From an uncultured Photobacterium sp. (GTDB lineage Bacteria > Pseudomonadota > Gammaproteobacteria > Enterobacterales > Vibrionaceae): a DNA stretch of 64,000 nt. Each line of letters opens with the position of its first letter. Positions within the stretch are counted from its first letter, which is position 1. The position numbers and the translations under genes were made by a program. Shown in pieces: positions 47,564 through 56,676 of the stretch. The notes below the pieces were generated by a model. It was given only the letters and a program-made list of their open reading frames with translations, searched no databases and was not told the DNA's origin. The stretch is from the NCBI RefSeq assembly GCF_947502415.1, contig NZ_CANMZV010000006.1:62001-126000 (forward strand), read 5' to 3'.

Positions 47564-48334
47564 ATGCGCCATCCTGTGGTTATGGGTAACTGGAAGCTAA
47601 ACGGTAGCAAGGAAATGGTATCTAACCTACTTAAGGGCCTTGATGCTGAACTTAAAGGTGTTGAAGGTGTTGACGTAGCAGTAGCTCCACCAGCAATGTA
47701 CCTAGACCTGGCTGAGCAGCTAATCGGCAAAGGTGAGAGCAAAATCATTCTTGGTGCACAGAACGTTGACGTAAACGCTAGCGGCGCATTCACTGGTGAC
47801 ATCTCTCCTGAAATGCTGAAAGACTTCGGTGCAAGCCACATCATCATCGGTCACTCTGAGCGTCGTGAATACCACAGCGAATCAGACGAGTTCGTCGCTA
47901 AGAAATTTGCCTTCCTGAAAGAGCACGGCCTGACTCCTGTTCTTTGTATCGGTGAATCAGAAGCACAAAACGAAGCTGGTGAAACTGTTGCAGTTTGTGC
48001 TCGTCAAATCGATGCTGTAATTAAAACACAAGGTGTTGAAGCACTAAACGGTGCAATCATCGCTTACGAACCAATTTGGGCAATCGGTACTGGTAAAGCA
48101 GCGACAGCTGATGATGCACAGCGCATCCATGCAGCTATCCGTGCTCACATCGCAGAGCAAAGTGAAGAAGTTGCTAAGAACGTTGTAATCCAGTACGGCG
48201 GTTCTGTTAAACCAGAAAACGCAGCAGCATACTTCGCACAGCCAGACATCGACGGTGCTCTAGTTGGCGGCGCAGCGCTAGACGCAGCAAGCTTTGCAGC
48301 TATCGCAAAAGCAGCAGCTGAAGCAAAAAAATAA
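47564..48334 (+). CDS. tpiA: Triosephosphate isomerase
   Basis: This 256-residue TIM barrel interconverts DHAP and glyceraldehyde 3-phosphate. The start [19 protein letters not shown] has GGAGAAAAG upstream. GNWKLNG holds Asn/Lys, IIGHSERR holds His95-equivalent, [14 protein letters not shown] holds catalytic Glu and loop 6, and YGGSVKPEN and GALVGGAAL bind phosphate. Codon choice is simple and biased to few codons, as expected for a highly expressed gene. A terminator follows. Confidence 0.97.
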   Translation: MRHPVVMGNWKLNGSKEMVSNLLKGLDAELKGVEGVDVAVAPPAMYLDLAEQLIGKGESKIILGAQNVDVNASGAFTGDISPEMLKDFGASHIIIGHSERREYHSESDEFVAKKFAFLKEHGLTPVLCIGESEAQNEAGETVAVCARQIDAVIKTQGVEALNGAIIAYEPIWAIGTGKAATADDAQRIHAAIRAHIAEQSEEVAKNVVIQYGGSVKPENAAAYFAQPDIDGALVGGAALDAASFAAIAKAAAEAKK

Positions 48335-48360
48335 TCATTACCTGATGTAATGATCGCGAT

Positions 48361-48386
48361 AAAGGTCACCTCCGGGTGGCCTTTTT
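48361..48386 (+). terminator. Terminator after tpiA
   Basis: Stem AAAGGTCACC / GGTGGCCTTT (one G-U pair) with a TCCG loop and T-run. Confidence 0.88.
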
Positions 48387-48486
48387 AGTCTCTGATACCC
48401 ATAGGGATAGGAATCTCATCTACTTATCCCAAACTGAATAATAATCTGACCGATTTAATAACAAGCGCACTGACTTTTATATACAA

Positions 48487-48554
48487 CTGGCTTTTCACTT
48501 GTCGAGCACGATGCTCCAGTAAGGGACGTATTTAATAATCCATTATTGATGGTT
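48487..48554 (-). mobile_element. Transposase relic, left copy (IS6-like)
   Basis: This 68-base stretch is about 80% identical by eye to 51512-51582, in the same orientation. Read leftward it encodes pieces like TIN..WIIKYVP, the start of the IS6-family DDE domain (normally VDHSTINRWV.KY), but with frame breaks. No terminal inverted repeats or remaining catalytic residues are visible. Confidence 0.6.
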
Positions 48555-48609
48555 GAAAGATCATTGTGCAAAAGGGAGTGAGTGATGACAGAGATAATAA
48601 CTCAGCACT

Positions 48610-48646
48610 TCACTTTATGACAAAACCAGATTTTGTCATAAAGTGA
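48610..48646. repeat. 16-bp perfect inverted repeat
   Basis: TCACTTTATGACAAAA and TTTTGTCATAAAGTGA are perfect complements with a CCAGA loop. There is no T-run, so it is not an ordinary terminator. It lies between the left transposase relic and the FG-GAP lipoprotein gene, about 100 bases before its start. Confidence 0.85.
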
Positions 48647-48748
48647 GATATTGTGTGAAAAATAAGATGGTTAACAACATGATATAAAGCATACCAATCA
48701 AGTATCATTGCGAAAATTTCATAACATATAACTTGGAGTTATAACTAG

Positions 48749-51271
48749 ATGCTTGATATAAACAAAGTGCTAATCACTTTGGCGCTTGTACTTACGATGA
48801 CTGGTTGCGGAGGGGGTAATGATAATCCTACGCCTAACCCAGAAAATATTGAACAATTTCAAGAACTTCAACAGAAAGTGCAATTCAATCCCACGTTCGC
48901 CGCACAATTTTTTGAACGGTCTCAAACAGCAGCCCCTCAAATTCAAAAACGTCATGCGCGGAGCTTTGAGAATGTTACGGCAGCGGATGCGCCGACGACA
49001 GATATCCGTTACAAGGGAAAGATGACAATCACAGATACCCTGAACAATCAGACTCGACAGCTGGAATGGCCGCTGACGCTTAAATCAGACGGTACAGTGG
49101 TTTCTCACCGAACTTTGGCACTTGAACCAGGTAATTATGACTTTGTTGTGCTGCTGGAACACAATGGTCATCAATATACAGCGCAATCCCTCGCTGTTGA
49201 TGTCGTTCATAACCAGCCCCTGATTGTTGATCTAAAACTGCAACCGCACCTCGGGGATACACTTATCAACTTAGATGATATCGGGGGTCTATCCAAACTA
49301 AACTTCAGTTATCCGGCTGAAGAACTGAAAAGCCTGAACAATCCGAAACTCGGTATTGCGATTGGCGACGGAGATGAATTAATTTTCGATCTCAACAAAG
49401 AAACCGGTTTAAGTGAAATCACCCTAGCCTACAAAGAAGGCGATTATCCACTGGCATTAAACCTGTACGATGACAATCGGTTAGTTGGAGTGATCCAACA
49501 GGCAGACACTGTCATTAATCTTCATTCAGGTGAAGCCAGCGAAGTAAACTTAATTCCTTTGCAAGCCGATGTCGATTTTCGCCTTAATATTAATGATCAT
49601 GACAACACCAGCAAATTTAATTTCACTGTGCCGCAAGCCTTGGTTGAACGTGTGGGTGGTGCTGAAAAATTGGCTATGGTTCTGCGCCTGTCTTCAAGCA
49701 CTGAAACGCAAGAAACGTTGCGATTTTTCCATGAAGAGAATGACCGGTACATCAGCACAGATGGCACACCATTGCGATTTGATACTCAGGGGCAAGAGCG
49801 GGTATCGGCTTATCTTACTTTTTATCCAAAGAGCCAGGATAACCAATACAATGAAATGCCACTGGCTTCGTGCACTTTCTTCGTCGATGTAGGCATTAAC
49901 CAAAACCTGAGCTGTAAATTAAGTGTGGATGCCTCGCATCGTATTCATGGTCATATTTTGGCCAGCCTGATGCTAAACGTTCAGCACAGCGATCTGACAA
50001 TGGCCAAAGGGGCTAAAGTTTATATCGACGATAAATTGATTGGCCTAACGGGCAGTGAGTACAGTACCTCTTCACTGAAAACCCATCTCCTTGCGGGTGA
50101 ACACAAAGTTAAGATTGAGAAAGAGGGCAGCATAGCCGAGTTAACGCTAACCTTGTCGCCACTGGATGTGGTAAATAAACTGGTGTACTTAGAGGAACGC
50201 CCAAAAGGCAGCGGCGTTTTTGTTGATAGTGGTCAAAGGTTTAGCGATACTGGCTCTGTTGAAGCAGTCGCCCTTGGTGATGTAAATGGCGATGGCTTTC
50301 TCGATATTGTCCAAGCGAATGCATACAATGAACCCAATTATATCTTCCTTAATGATGGCACGGGCAAGTTCACCGACAGCGGGCAAAGACTGGGTAAAAA
50401 TCACACGACCTCTATCGCCTTGGGTGATATGAATGGAGACGGCCATCTGGACATTGTGGCGGGAAATAGTGCCCGCTTTTCAGACGATGGAAATGTTAAT
50501 TACATCTACTTCAATGATGGCCGAGGGAACTTCACTGACATCAAGGGAGTATCGGGCAATAATAATACCGCCTCTATCGCACTGGGCGATATGAATGGGG
50601 ACAGCTATCTCGATATTGTCGAAGGAAATTCAGGCAAAGCACATGATAAGATCTACATTAATGATGGTCAGGGAAAGATGACCCATATCGCTACTCCTTA
50701 TGGCACCGACAAAAATACAAAGTCTATCGCCCTGGGTGATATGAATGAAGACGGGTACTTGGACGTTTTTGTGGGGAATATTGGGGGAGCATCCGTGAAA
50801 GATTACGTTCTCCTTAATGATGGCAAGGGCAATCTTCGCGATAGCGGACAAAAATTAGGTGGCGGGTCTACACATACATCTTCTTATGGTCTTGGCGATG
50901 TGAATGGAGACGGTCACCTGGATATAGTCCCATCTAATTCAGATCGAGCCTACCTCAATGATGGCAAGGGTAAGTTCACCTACAGTGAACAAAAAATGAG
51001 CCATCGCACTTATATGGAAACCGTTTTAGGCGATATAGATAATGATGGCGACCTGGATATAGCAACAGCACAGTCTTCCATCGCAGCGATCATGATCAAT
51101 GATGGCACAGGAAACTTCCTCGACGGCCAGAAGATAGAGGGCACCAGCTCCTATAACAACAAGTCCGCGCTAGGTGACCTGGATAATGATGGCGATCTGG
51201 ATCTCCTCATTGCGGGATATATTCAAAAAGGAAATTCCAATAAAACAATTTACTTTAATCAGAATCGATAA
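48749..51271 (+). CDS. Large lipoprotein with seven FG-GAP/VCBS repeats
   Basis: The 840-residue protein opens MLDINKVLITLALVLTMTGC, a lipoprotein signal with Cys20 as the lipid site, then GGGNDNPTPNP. Residues about 25-490 form a beta-rich region that I do not recognise. Residues about 505-835 carry seven repeats with Ca-binding DxDxDG-like loops: GDVNGDGFLDIV, GDMNGDGHLDIV, GDMNGDSYLDIV, GDMNEDGYLDVF, GDVNGDGHLDIV, GDIDNDGDLDIA and GDLDNDGDLDLL, probably a beta-propeller. Surface adhesion or polymer binding is possible but unproven. It is more AT-rich than its neighbours and flanked by transposase relics, which suggests acquisition. Confidence 0.85.
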   Translation: MLDINKVLITLALVLTMTGCGGGNDNPTPNPENIEQFQELQQKVQFNPTFAAQFFERSQTAAPQIQKRHARSFENVTAADAPTTDIRYKGKMTITDTLNNQTRQLEWPLTLKSDGTVVSHRTLALEPGNYDFVVLLEHNGHQYTAQSLAVDVVHNQPLIVDLKLQPHLGDTLINLDDIGGLSKLNFSYPAEELKSLNNPKLGIAIGDGDELIFDLNKETGLSEITLAYKEGDYPLALNLYDDNRLVGVIQQADTVINLHSGEASEVNLIPLQADVDFRLNINDHDNTSKFNFTVPQALVERVGGAEKLAMVLRLSSSTETQETLRFFHEENDRYISTDGTPLRFDTQGQERVSAYLTFYPKSQDNQYNEMPLASCTFFVDVGINQNLSCKLSVDASHRIHGHILASLMLNVQHSDLTMAKGAKVYIDDKLIGLTGSEYSTSSLKTHLLAGEHKVKIEKEGSIAELTLTLSPLDVVNKLVYLEERPKGSGVFVDSGQRFSDTGSVEAVALGDVNGDGFLDIVQANAYNEPNYIFLNDGTGKFTDSGQRLGKNHTTSIALGDMNGDGHLDIVAGNSARFSDDGNVNYIYFNDGRGNFTDIKGVSGNNNTASIALGDMNGDSYLDIVEGNSGKAHDKIYINDGQGKMTHIATPYGTDKNTKSIALGDMNEDGYLDVFVGNIGGASVKDYVLLNDGKGNLRDSGQKLGGGSTHTSSYGLGDVNGDGHLDIVPSNSDRAYLNDGKGKFTYSEQKMSHRTYMETVLGDIDNDGDLDIATAQSSIAAIMINDGTGNFLDGQKIEGTSSYNNKSALGDLDNDGDLDLLIAGYIQKGNSNKTIYFNQNR

Positions 51272-51288
51272 TTAATCACACATCACCG

Positions 51289-51319
51289 AAAGCGCGCTAA
51301 ATAGTTAACGCGCTTTTTT
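51289..51319 (+). terminator. Terminator after the FG-GAP lipoprotein gene
   Basis: An 8-bp stem AAAGCGCG / CGCGCTTT with a 12-base loop and T-run. Confidence 0.8.
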
Positions 51320-51420
51320 CAGGGGGCGAACTGCCCATTTTTATTCACCGACTACAACTCAACACCAGTGATTGTCCCCCTTTCTCCTTCGTCTGATTTC
51401 CACCTTACACTTCCACCTTA

Positions 51421-51590
51421 CACATTGATATGATGCAAAACTAACGCATTGGAATGGCTGTCATCAAAAACCACTTTCTTCGGTATTCCATATCGGCCGA
51501 TAGCCTTTGACCTGGCTTTTTCACTTGTCGGGCACGATGCTCCTGTAAGGAAACGTATTTGATAACCCACCGGTTGATGGTCAACATAGA
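51421..51590 (-). mobile_element. Transposase relic, right copy (IS6-like)
   Basis: Read leftward, one frame gives TINRWVIKYVSLQEHRARQ and another, after an internal deletion, gives RYGIPKKVVFDDSHSNALVL then HHINV and a stop. The first resembles VDHSTINRWV and the second the GLPxKVVIDKSGSN region of IS6-family transposases, so the middle with two of the DDE residues is gone. It is not functional. Its first 71 bases repeat the left relic. Confidence 0.7.
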
Positions 51591-51630
51591 TATCTAACGG
51601 AAAGTAACAGCATGATATATACCGATATTA

Positions 51631-51656
51631 AAAAACCGGCCATCAGGCCGGTTTTT
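51631..51656. terminator. Terminator after pfkA
   Basis: An 11-bp stem AAAAACCGGCC / GGCCGGTTTTT with an ATCA loop; works leftward for pfkA and possibly rightward too. Confidence 0.9.
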
Positions 51657-51686
51657 CAATCAAGCTATTTAGAGAATAAGCTGTGC

Positions 51687-52649
51687 TTAGAACAGCTTAT
51701 CAGCTAAATCGTACAAGTCTTTACGAACTGGACGTTTCATGTTCTCAATCGCATCGATGATGTCGTGGTGAACCATTTGCTCGTTCTGGATACCCACACA
51801 ACGACCACCTTCACCTTTCAGCAACAACTCAACCGCATAAGCACCCATACGTGAAGCCAGGATACGGTCGAATGCCGTTGGCTGACCGCCACGCTGGATG
51901 TGACCCAGTACAGTTGCACGAGTTTCACGACCAGTTTCATCTTCGATGTACTTAGCCAGCTCATTGGCATCGGTCATCAGCTCTGTCAATGCAATGATTG
52001 CGTGCTTCTTGCCTTTGTAGATACCTTCTTTGATCTTCGCCAGCAGCTCTTCTTTGTTCAAACCGGTTTCTGGTGTGATGATATATTCACAGCCACCAGC
52101 AATCGCAGACATCAGGGTAAGATCGCCACAGTGGCGGCCCATGACTTCGACGATAGAAATACGCTGGTGAGAAGAAGACGTGTCACGTAGACGGTCAATC
52201 GCATCAATAACGGTATTCATTGCCGTCAGGTAACCAATTGTATAATCAGTACCTGCTACATCGTTATCGATCGTGCCTGGAAGGCCTATACACGGATAAC
52301 CCATCTCAGTCAGCTTTTTCGCACCCATGTAAGAACCGTCACCACCGATCACAACCAATGCGTCGATGCCGTGGATTTTCAGGTTCTCAATTGCCTGAGT
52401 ACGCACTTTCTCATCTTTAAATTCAGGAAAACGTGCTGAACCCAAGAAAGTACCACCTTTATTGATCACATCTGATACGCTTGAGCGAGTCAGCTTCTCA
52501 ATACGGTTCTGGTGTAGGCCCTGATAGCCGTCATATACACCATAAACTTCCAGGCCTTCAGACAATGCAGCACGCACAACACCGCGAATCGCCGCATTCA
52601 TACCAGGTGCGTCACCACCACTGGTCAATACACCAATCTTTTTAATCAT
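51687..52649 (-). CDS. pfkA: 6-phosphofructokinase I
   Basis: This 320-residue ATP-dependent enzyme commits fructose 6-phosphate to glycolysis. [19 protein letters not shown] is the ATP-binding N-terminus, [12 protein letters not shown] carries the GGDGS loop, [18 protein letters not shown] holds the catalytic TIDND, and [10 protein letters not shown] and [15 protein letters not shown] are signature segments. The size equals E. coli PfkA. It is at the expected place near the cpx genes. The upstream gap is 558 bases. Confidence 0.97.
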   Translation of the reverse strand: MIKKIGVLTSGGDAPGMNAAIRGVVRAALSEGLEVYGVYDGYQGLHQNRIEKLTRSSVSDVINKGGTFLGSARFPEFKDEKVRTQAIENLKIHGIDALVVIGGDGSYMGAKKLTEMGYPCIGLPGTIDNDVAGTDYTIGYLTAMNTVIDAIDRLRDTSSSHQRISIVEVMGRHCGDLTLMSAIAGGCEYIITPETGLNKEELLAKIKEGIYKGKKHAIIALTELMTDANELAKYIEDETGRETRATVLGHIQRGGQPTAFDRILASRMGAYAVELLLKGEGGRCVGIQNEQMVHHDIIDAIENMKRPVRKDLYDLADKLF

Positions 52650-53160
52650 GGTTACCCTCTGACTTTGGGAAATGAAAATTCAAATCCGACACGAGTTACC
52701 AAGGTTCCCCCGCTTGGCACCATAAGCCGATATATTGTGCTTATGCTCGTGTAAACTGTAACTTTCCTACTAATGTAGGAGTATTACAATTTTGATAAAA
52801 AATTTTGTTGATTCACATCACGATCACTTCGGACTTCAGCCAACCACGTGACTTTTGCCTGAATTGACAACGGATATGAAACGAAACTGTTAGCATTCTG
52901 GTTGACGACCTGGCAAACAACTAACTGCAAGCAGCCAAAATAGAGTCATACCTTAAGTATATATCCTGTCATCAGAGCCACCAGCCGTGCATGAGGGAGA
53001 GTGATAACCGTGGTGGCTGGGTGTTTTCATCCATGATAATCACGCCTGTTCATGAGCACTCACTGGGCAATATCCCGCAGTATAGCTGTTTTATGATGAA
53101 AATTAATAACAAAAAATGACAGAAAATATGAATTTCATACCAGTTCAAAGTTTCAAAACC
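52650..53160. other. Long gap between pfkA and cpxP
   Basis: I see no gene in about 500 bases. In E. coli the metal exporter gene fieF sits here; no trustworthy remnant was found. One long-range stem, AGCCACCA (52976-52983) with TGGTGGCT (53011-53018), is visible. The right part of the gap near pfkA should hold its promoter. Confidence 0.5.
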
Positions 53161-53166
53161 ACAAAA

Positions 53167-53190
53167 AAGCCGCAACCTAAGTTGCGGCTT
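53167..53190 (-). terminator. Terminator after cpxP
   Basis: Stem AAGCCGCAAC / GTTGCGGCTT with a CTAA loop; read leftward it is followed by T's. Confidence 0.88.
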
Positions 53191-53207
53191 CAGTCATCCG
53201 AAAAAGC

Positions 53208-53708
53208 TTACTGGTCATCGTCAGCCCAGCGTCCTTCACAGTGCGATCGGCGATCCTGCTGTAACTGTTTAAATTTTTCTTTTTGAGCCGGAGTCAGGAC
53301 TTTCAGCATTTCATGGCGTTTTTGCAGCATAGCGACACGGTGCTCTATTTGTTGGTCTGACATCTGCTTAGCCAAAGCACGTACTGCATTTTCATCAAAG
53401 TTTTCAGCCAGCATCAGGTTCTGCATCTGCTGGTGATAACCACGCATGCTGTCAAAATGCTCACGGTACTCAGTGCGCATCGCATCACGATTAGCTCGGC
53501 GATAATCCCGCACCTGGTCACGCTGCTCATCAGTCAGATCCAAATCACGGAACATCTCGCGGCCATCGAAATTACCACAACCTCCTCGGCCATCTTGATA
53601 ACCATGGTGTCCGCCTTTATGGCCTCCACCGTAAGCCAGTACGCTCGCCGAGCCCAATGCGAAAGGAAGAGCGATTGCAATTAACACTGTTTTCTTAAAT
53701 TTTGTCAT
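53208..53708 (-). CDS. cpxP: Periplasmic Cpx stress adaptor CpxP
   Basis: From MTKFKKTVLIAIALPFALGSASVLA, a signal peptide with a GGAGAAC ribosome site, the protein has 166 residues. A Gly/His-rich stretch (GGGHKGGHHGYQDGRGGCG) follows, which may bind metal. Two LTxxQ-type motifs, LDLTDEQRDQV and LTPAQKEKF, place it in the CpxP/Spy chaperone family. CpxP restrains CpxA in unstressed cells. It is divergent from cpxR with a perfect CpxR box between, which marks it as a Cpx target. Confidence 0.9.
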   Translation of the reverse strand: MTKFKKTVLIAIALPFALGSASVLAYGGGHKGGHHGYQDGRGGCGNFDGREMFRDLDLTDEQRDQVRDYRRANRDAMRTEYREHFDSMRGYHQQMQNLMLAENFDENAVRALAKQMSDQQIEHRVAMLQKRHEMLKVLTPAQKEKFKQLQQDRRSHCEGRWADDDQ

Positions 53709-53782
53709 GATTGTTCTCCAGTTTCCGTCAGCAGGTATAAGTCTAGAATAATCCCTGCTAGGTAAAGTGCTGTCTGCCAAAC

Positions 53783-53797
53783 GTAAAACTGCGTAAA
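53783..53797. promoter_or_regulatory. CpxR box between cpxP and cpxR
   Basis: GTAAA-N5-GTAAA (GTAAAACTGCGTAAA) is an exact match to the CpxR consensus. A further GTAAA lies at 53762-53766, toward cpxP. Confidence 0.9.
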
Positions 53798-53906
53798 GCC
53801 AACTTTTGAAAGCTTGGCTGAAAAGAGGAGATTAGCGATACTGGAGCTATCCCATTAATCTTAACACGCCTCCCCGCAAAGGCAACCAGATGCATAAGGT
53901 GGTAAT

Positions 53907-54599
53907 ATGGCAAAAATTCTGCTCGTCGATGATGACACTGAACTTACTGCACTGTTAACGGACATCCTTGAGATGGAAGGCTTCGAGATCATTGAAGCAA
54001 ACAATGGCGAGCAGGGGCTAAGCAAAGTCGATGACAGCATCGACCTGATCCTGCTTGATGTCATGATGCCGAAAATGAACGGCACTGAAATGCTCCGTAA
54101 ACTACGCGAACAGCACAGCACGCCAGTATTGATGCTGACAGCGAAAGGCGAGGAAATCGACCGGGTACTGGGACTGGAACTGGGAGCCGATGACTACCTA
54201 CCGAAGCCTTTCAGCGATCGGGAGCTGCTGGCCCGGATGCGTGCCATCCTGCGCCGGACTCAACACACCGACAGTGATCACCGCCAATCCCCAGATTGCC
54301 TGACCTATCAGGATATTAATATCTATCCGGGGCGACAGGAGGTGCACTGCAACGACCAGGCTATTGATATGACGGGCACCGAGCTGGCCCTGCTGAGCTA
54401 TTTTATCCAGCACCCCGGCCAGATCATTTCTAAACATGAGCTCAGCCTGGAAGTGTTGGGCAAGCGCCTGGCACAGTTTGACCGGGCTATCGACATGCAT
54501 GTATCCAACTTGCGGAAAAAGCTGCCCGTACGGAGCGATGGCAAACCGCGAATTAAAACCTTGCGCGGCAAAGGCTACCTGCTGGTAGAGGAGATCTGA
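53907..54599 (+). CDS. cpxR: Envelope stress response regulator CpxR
   Basis: This 230-residue OmpR-type regulator starts MAKILLVDDDTELTALL. Asp pair and the phosphate-accepting Asp51-region (LILLDVMMPKMNG) lie in the receiver, with conserved Thr in MLTAKGEE and Lys in LPKPF. The C-terminal winged helix (about 135-230) ends KTLRGKGYLLVEE. It is followed by cpxA 70 bases on. The CpxR box upstream indicates autoregulation. Confidence 0.96.
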   Translation: MAKILLVDDDTELTALLTDILEMEGFEIIEANNGEQGLSKVDDSIDLILLDVMMPKMNGTEMLRKLREQHSTPVLMLTAKGEEIDRVLGLELGADDYLPKPFSDRELLARMRAILRRTQHTDSDHRQSPDCLTYQDINIYPGRQEVHCNDQAIDMTGTELALLSYFIQHPGQIISKHELSLEVLGKRLAQFDRAIDMHVSNLRKKLPVRSDGKPRIKTLRGKGYLLVEEI

Positions 54600-54669
54600 T
54601 GCCACTGCCTATTCTGACAACATTCCTATCCCTTCAAGCCCAGTTGTGCGTATCAACAAGGAGGGCTTC

Positions 54670-56031
54670 ATGAAACTGCCCCGCTTTTCCAGCCTGTACG
54701 GACGGATTTTTGCCACCTTCTGGTTAACGCTGCTGATCATCGTACTTGTGCTCTTATTGCTGCCAAACCTCGATCCGCGCTCACAGCATACAATTCCGGA
54801 ACCACAACTTAAGCGATTCCAGGACTCTGCGCTCAACATTTCAGATAAAATCACCTACAGCAGAGGCTCGCTGGAAGATAAACTTCGTCGTTTTGCTGAT
54901 CACAAGCGCCATCAAGGCTTTCAGCTTTACTTCACAACGATCGAAGGAGAAATCATCAGCCCGGGCGGTCGCAACAAAGCCCTGCGTAATTTCATTACGA
55001 TGGCCGATAGCCCGGACACGCCAAGGCAAAAACTTTACGGCCGCTGGATGATGGCAGGCCCATTTGCTGTCACCGATCAACAGCAAACCATTCTGATGTA
55101 TATCGGCCGGATATGGCGCCAGCCGCCGCCGTTCTTCATCCAGATCCTCGATAAACCTTTCCAGCTCCTGTTACTGACAATGTTAATCAGTACCCCTCTT
55201 TTGCTATGGCTGGCCTGGGCAATCAGCATCCCGGCCCGTCGCCTACAAGAAGCGGCCGAGCGTGTTGCCACCGGAGAATTTGAAGCGGATCCAAAGCTGG
55301 AATCCGGTCCGCGAGAGTTCAAACAGGCGGGAGCCAGCTTTAATCAAATGGTTCAGGCCATCAATCAAATGATCAGCGGCCAACAACGACTGCTTTCCGA
55401 TATTTCCCATGAACTGCGATCACCGCTGACCCGGCTGCGGATGGCCACAGCCCTGACACAGCGCAAACAAGGGGAAAGCAAAGAGCTTAACCGCATCGAC
55501 ACCGAAGCCGAGCGACTGGAAAAAATGATCAGTGAACTATTGGAGCTCTCGCGAATGCAGGTCAACAGTCATGAGCAGCGCGAGCACGCTGATGCCCGTA
55601 GCCTGTGGTATGAAATGCTGGAAGATGCCCGCTTCGAAGCCGAGCAAAATAGCAAGCAGCTAAGCTACACGCCGCTGGAAGAATGGCCGATCAGCGGTAA
55701 CCCCAACCTACTGATCAGTGCGCTGGAAAACGTGATCCGTAATGCCATCAAATATGGCAACGATATCATTGAGGTCACCTTCACGCCCAAGAACGAGATA
55801 CTCTCTATCGAGATAGACGACAATGGGGAAGGCGTACCGGATGAAGAACTGAATGATATTTTTCGCCCCTTCTACCGGGTTTCGGCCGCGCGCGACCGTC
55901 GCAGCGGCGGTACCGGGTTAGGGCTGGCTATCACTGAAAGTGCCATCCGCCAGCATAGCGGAACGATCCAGGCCAGCCGCAGTCCTCTTGGCGGCCTGAA
56001 GATCAGCATTACCTTACCCCTGACACAATAA
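54670..56031 (+). CDS. cpxA: Envelope stress sensor kinase CpxA
   Basis: I start it at [20 protein letters not shown], with AAGGAGG upstream, 453 residues. Membrane helices lie at about 8-31 and 160-185, with a periplasmic sensor domain between that CpxP can contact. A HAMP segment (about 185-235) follows. [17 protein letters not shown] is the H-box with the phosphorylated His, and [22 protein letters not shown] and GGTGLGLAI are the N, G1 and G2 boxes of the ATP-binding domain. It forms a two-component system with CpxR. Confidence 0.95.
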   Translation: MKLPRFSSLYGRIFATFWLTLLIIVLVLLLLPNLDPRSQHTIPEPQLKRFQDSALNISDKITYSRGSLEDKLRRFADHKRHQGFQLYFTTIEGEIISPGGRNKALRNFITMADSPDTPRQKLYGRWMMAGPFAVTDQQQTILMYIGRIWRQPPPFFIQILDKPFQLLLLTMLISTPLLLWLAWAISIPARRLQEAAERVATGEFEADPKLESGPREFKQAGASFNQMVQAINQMISGQQRLLSDISHELRSPLTRLRMATALTQRKQGESKELNRIDTEAERLEKMISELLELSRMQVNSHEQREHADARSLWYEMLEDARFEAEQNSKQLSYTPLEEWPISGNPNLLISALENVIRNAIKYGNDIIEVTFTPKNEILSIEIDDNGEGVPDEELNDIFRPFYRVSAARDRRSGGTGLGLAITESAIRQHSGTIQASRSPLGGLKISITLPLTQ

Positions 56032-56138
56032 ATGATTACCTCAACCAAACGCTAAAGCCGGGCGTTCAGATAAGTGACTGTCTGATCACCCGGCTTTTTC
56101 GCTACAATAGAGCAAATTTTCGAGCTGAAGCCACCATT

Positions 56139-56603
56139 ATGTTTGATATCGCCCTGTACGAACCTGAAATCGCCCCGAATACCGGCAACATCATCCGCCT
56201 GTGCGCCAACTGCGGCGCCAACCTGCACCTGATTGAACCACTCGGTTTTGATCTGGAAGAGAAAAAGCTGCGCCGTGCCGGCTTGGACTACCACGATCTG
56301 GCACATGTCCAGCGCCATAAAAACTTCGATGCTTTCATGGCAAAAATGGGCGATCGCCGAATCTTTGCCTGTACCACTAAAACCACCAACTTCCATACCA
56401 ATGCCCAGTTCCAGGAAGGCGATGTGCTTTTGTTCGGCCCGGAAACCCGAGGCCTGCCTGCCGAGTTCATTGAAAGCCTGCCACTAGAGCAGCGTCTGCG
56501 TATCCCTATGCACCCGGACAGCCGTAGTCTGAACCTTTCTAATGCTGCCGCCATCATTGGCTATGAGGCATGGCGACAATTAGGTTTCAAAGGCGCGATA
56601 TAG
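56139..56603 (+). CDS. trmL: tRNA (cytidine(34)-2'-O)-methyltransferase TrmL
   Basis: This 154-residue SPOUT enzyme 2'-O-methylates the wobble base of tRNA-Leu species. [26 protein letters not shown] is the N-terminal motif 1, and [13 protein letters not shown] and [30 protein letters not shown] are the knot motifs 2 and 3. The size matches E. coli TrmL (YibK). It lies after cpxA and is convergent with cysE, as in its enterobacterial neighbourhood. A terminator follows. Confidence 0.95.
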   Translation: MFDIALYEPEIAPNTGNIIRLCANCGANLHLIEPLGFDLEEKKLRRAGLDYHDLAHVQRHKNFDAFMAKMGDRRIFACTTKTTNFHTNAQFQEGDVLLFGPETRGLPAEFIESLPLEQRLRIPMHPDSRSLNLSNAAAIIGYEAWRQLGFKGAI

Positions 56604-56623
56604 AAGCAAGCGACTCATAAAAC

Positions 56624-56654
56624 AAAAAGCGAGAGCCTAAACTCTCGCTTTTTT
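56624..56654. terminator. Bidirectional terminator, trmL / cysE
   Basis: A 12-bp stem AAAAAGCGAGAG / CTCTCGCTTTTT with a 6-base loop between convergent genes. Confidence 0.92.
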
Positions 56655-56676
56655 AAATCTGTGTTCCGGATAACAC

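Noticed and set aside
52990..53080. Possible fieF C-terminal relic (a minus-strand VII-type string before MDEN)
   Set aside because: Only three residues match the usual VIIHQDP end; this is within chance.
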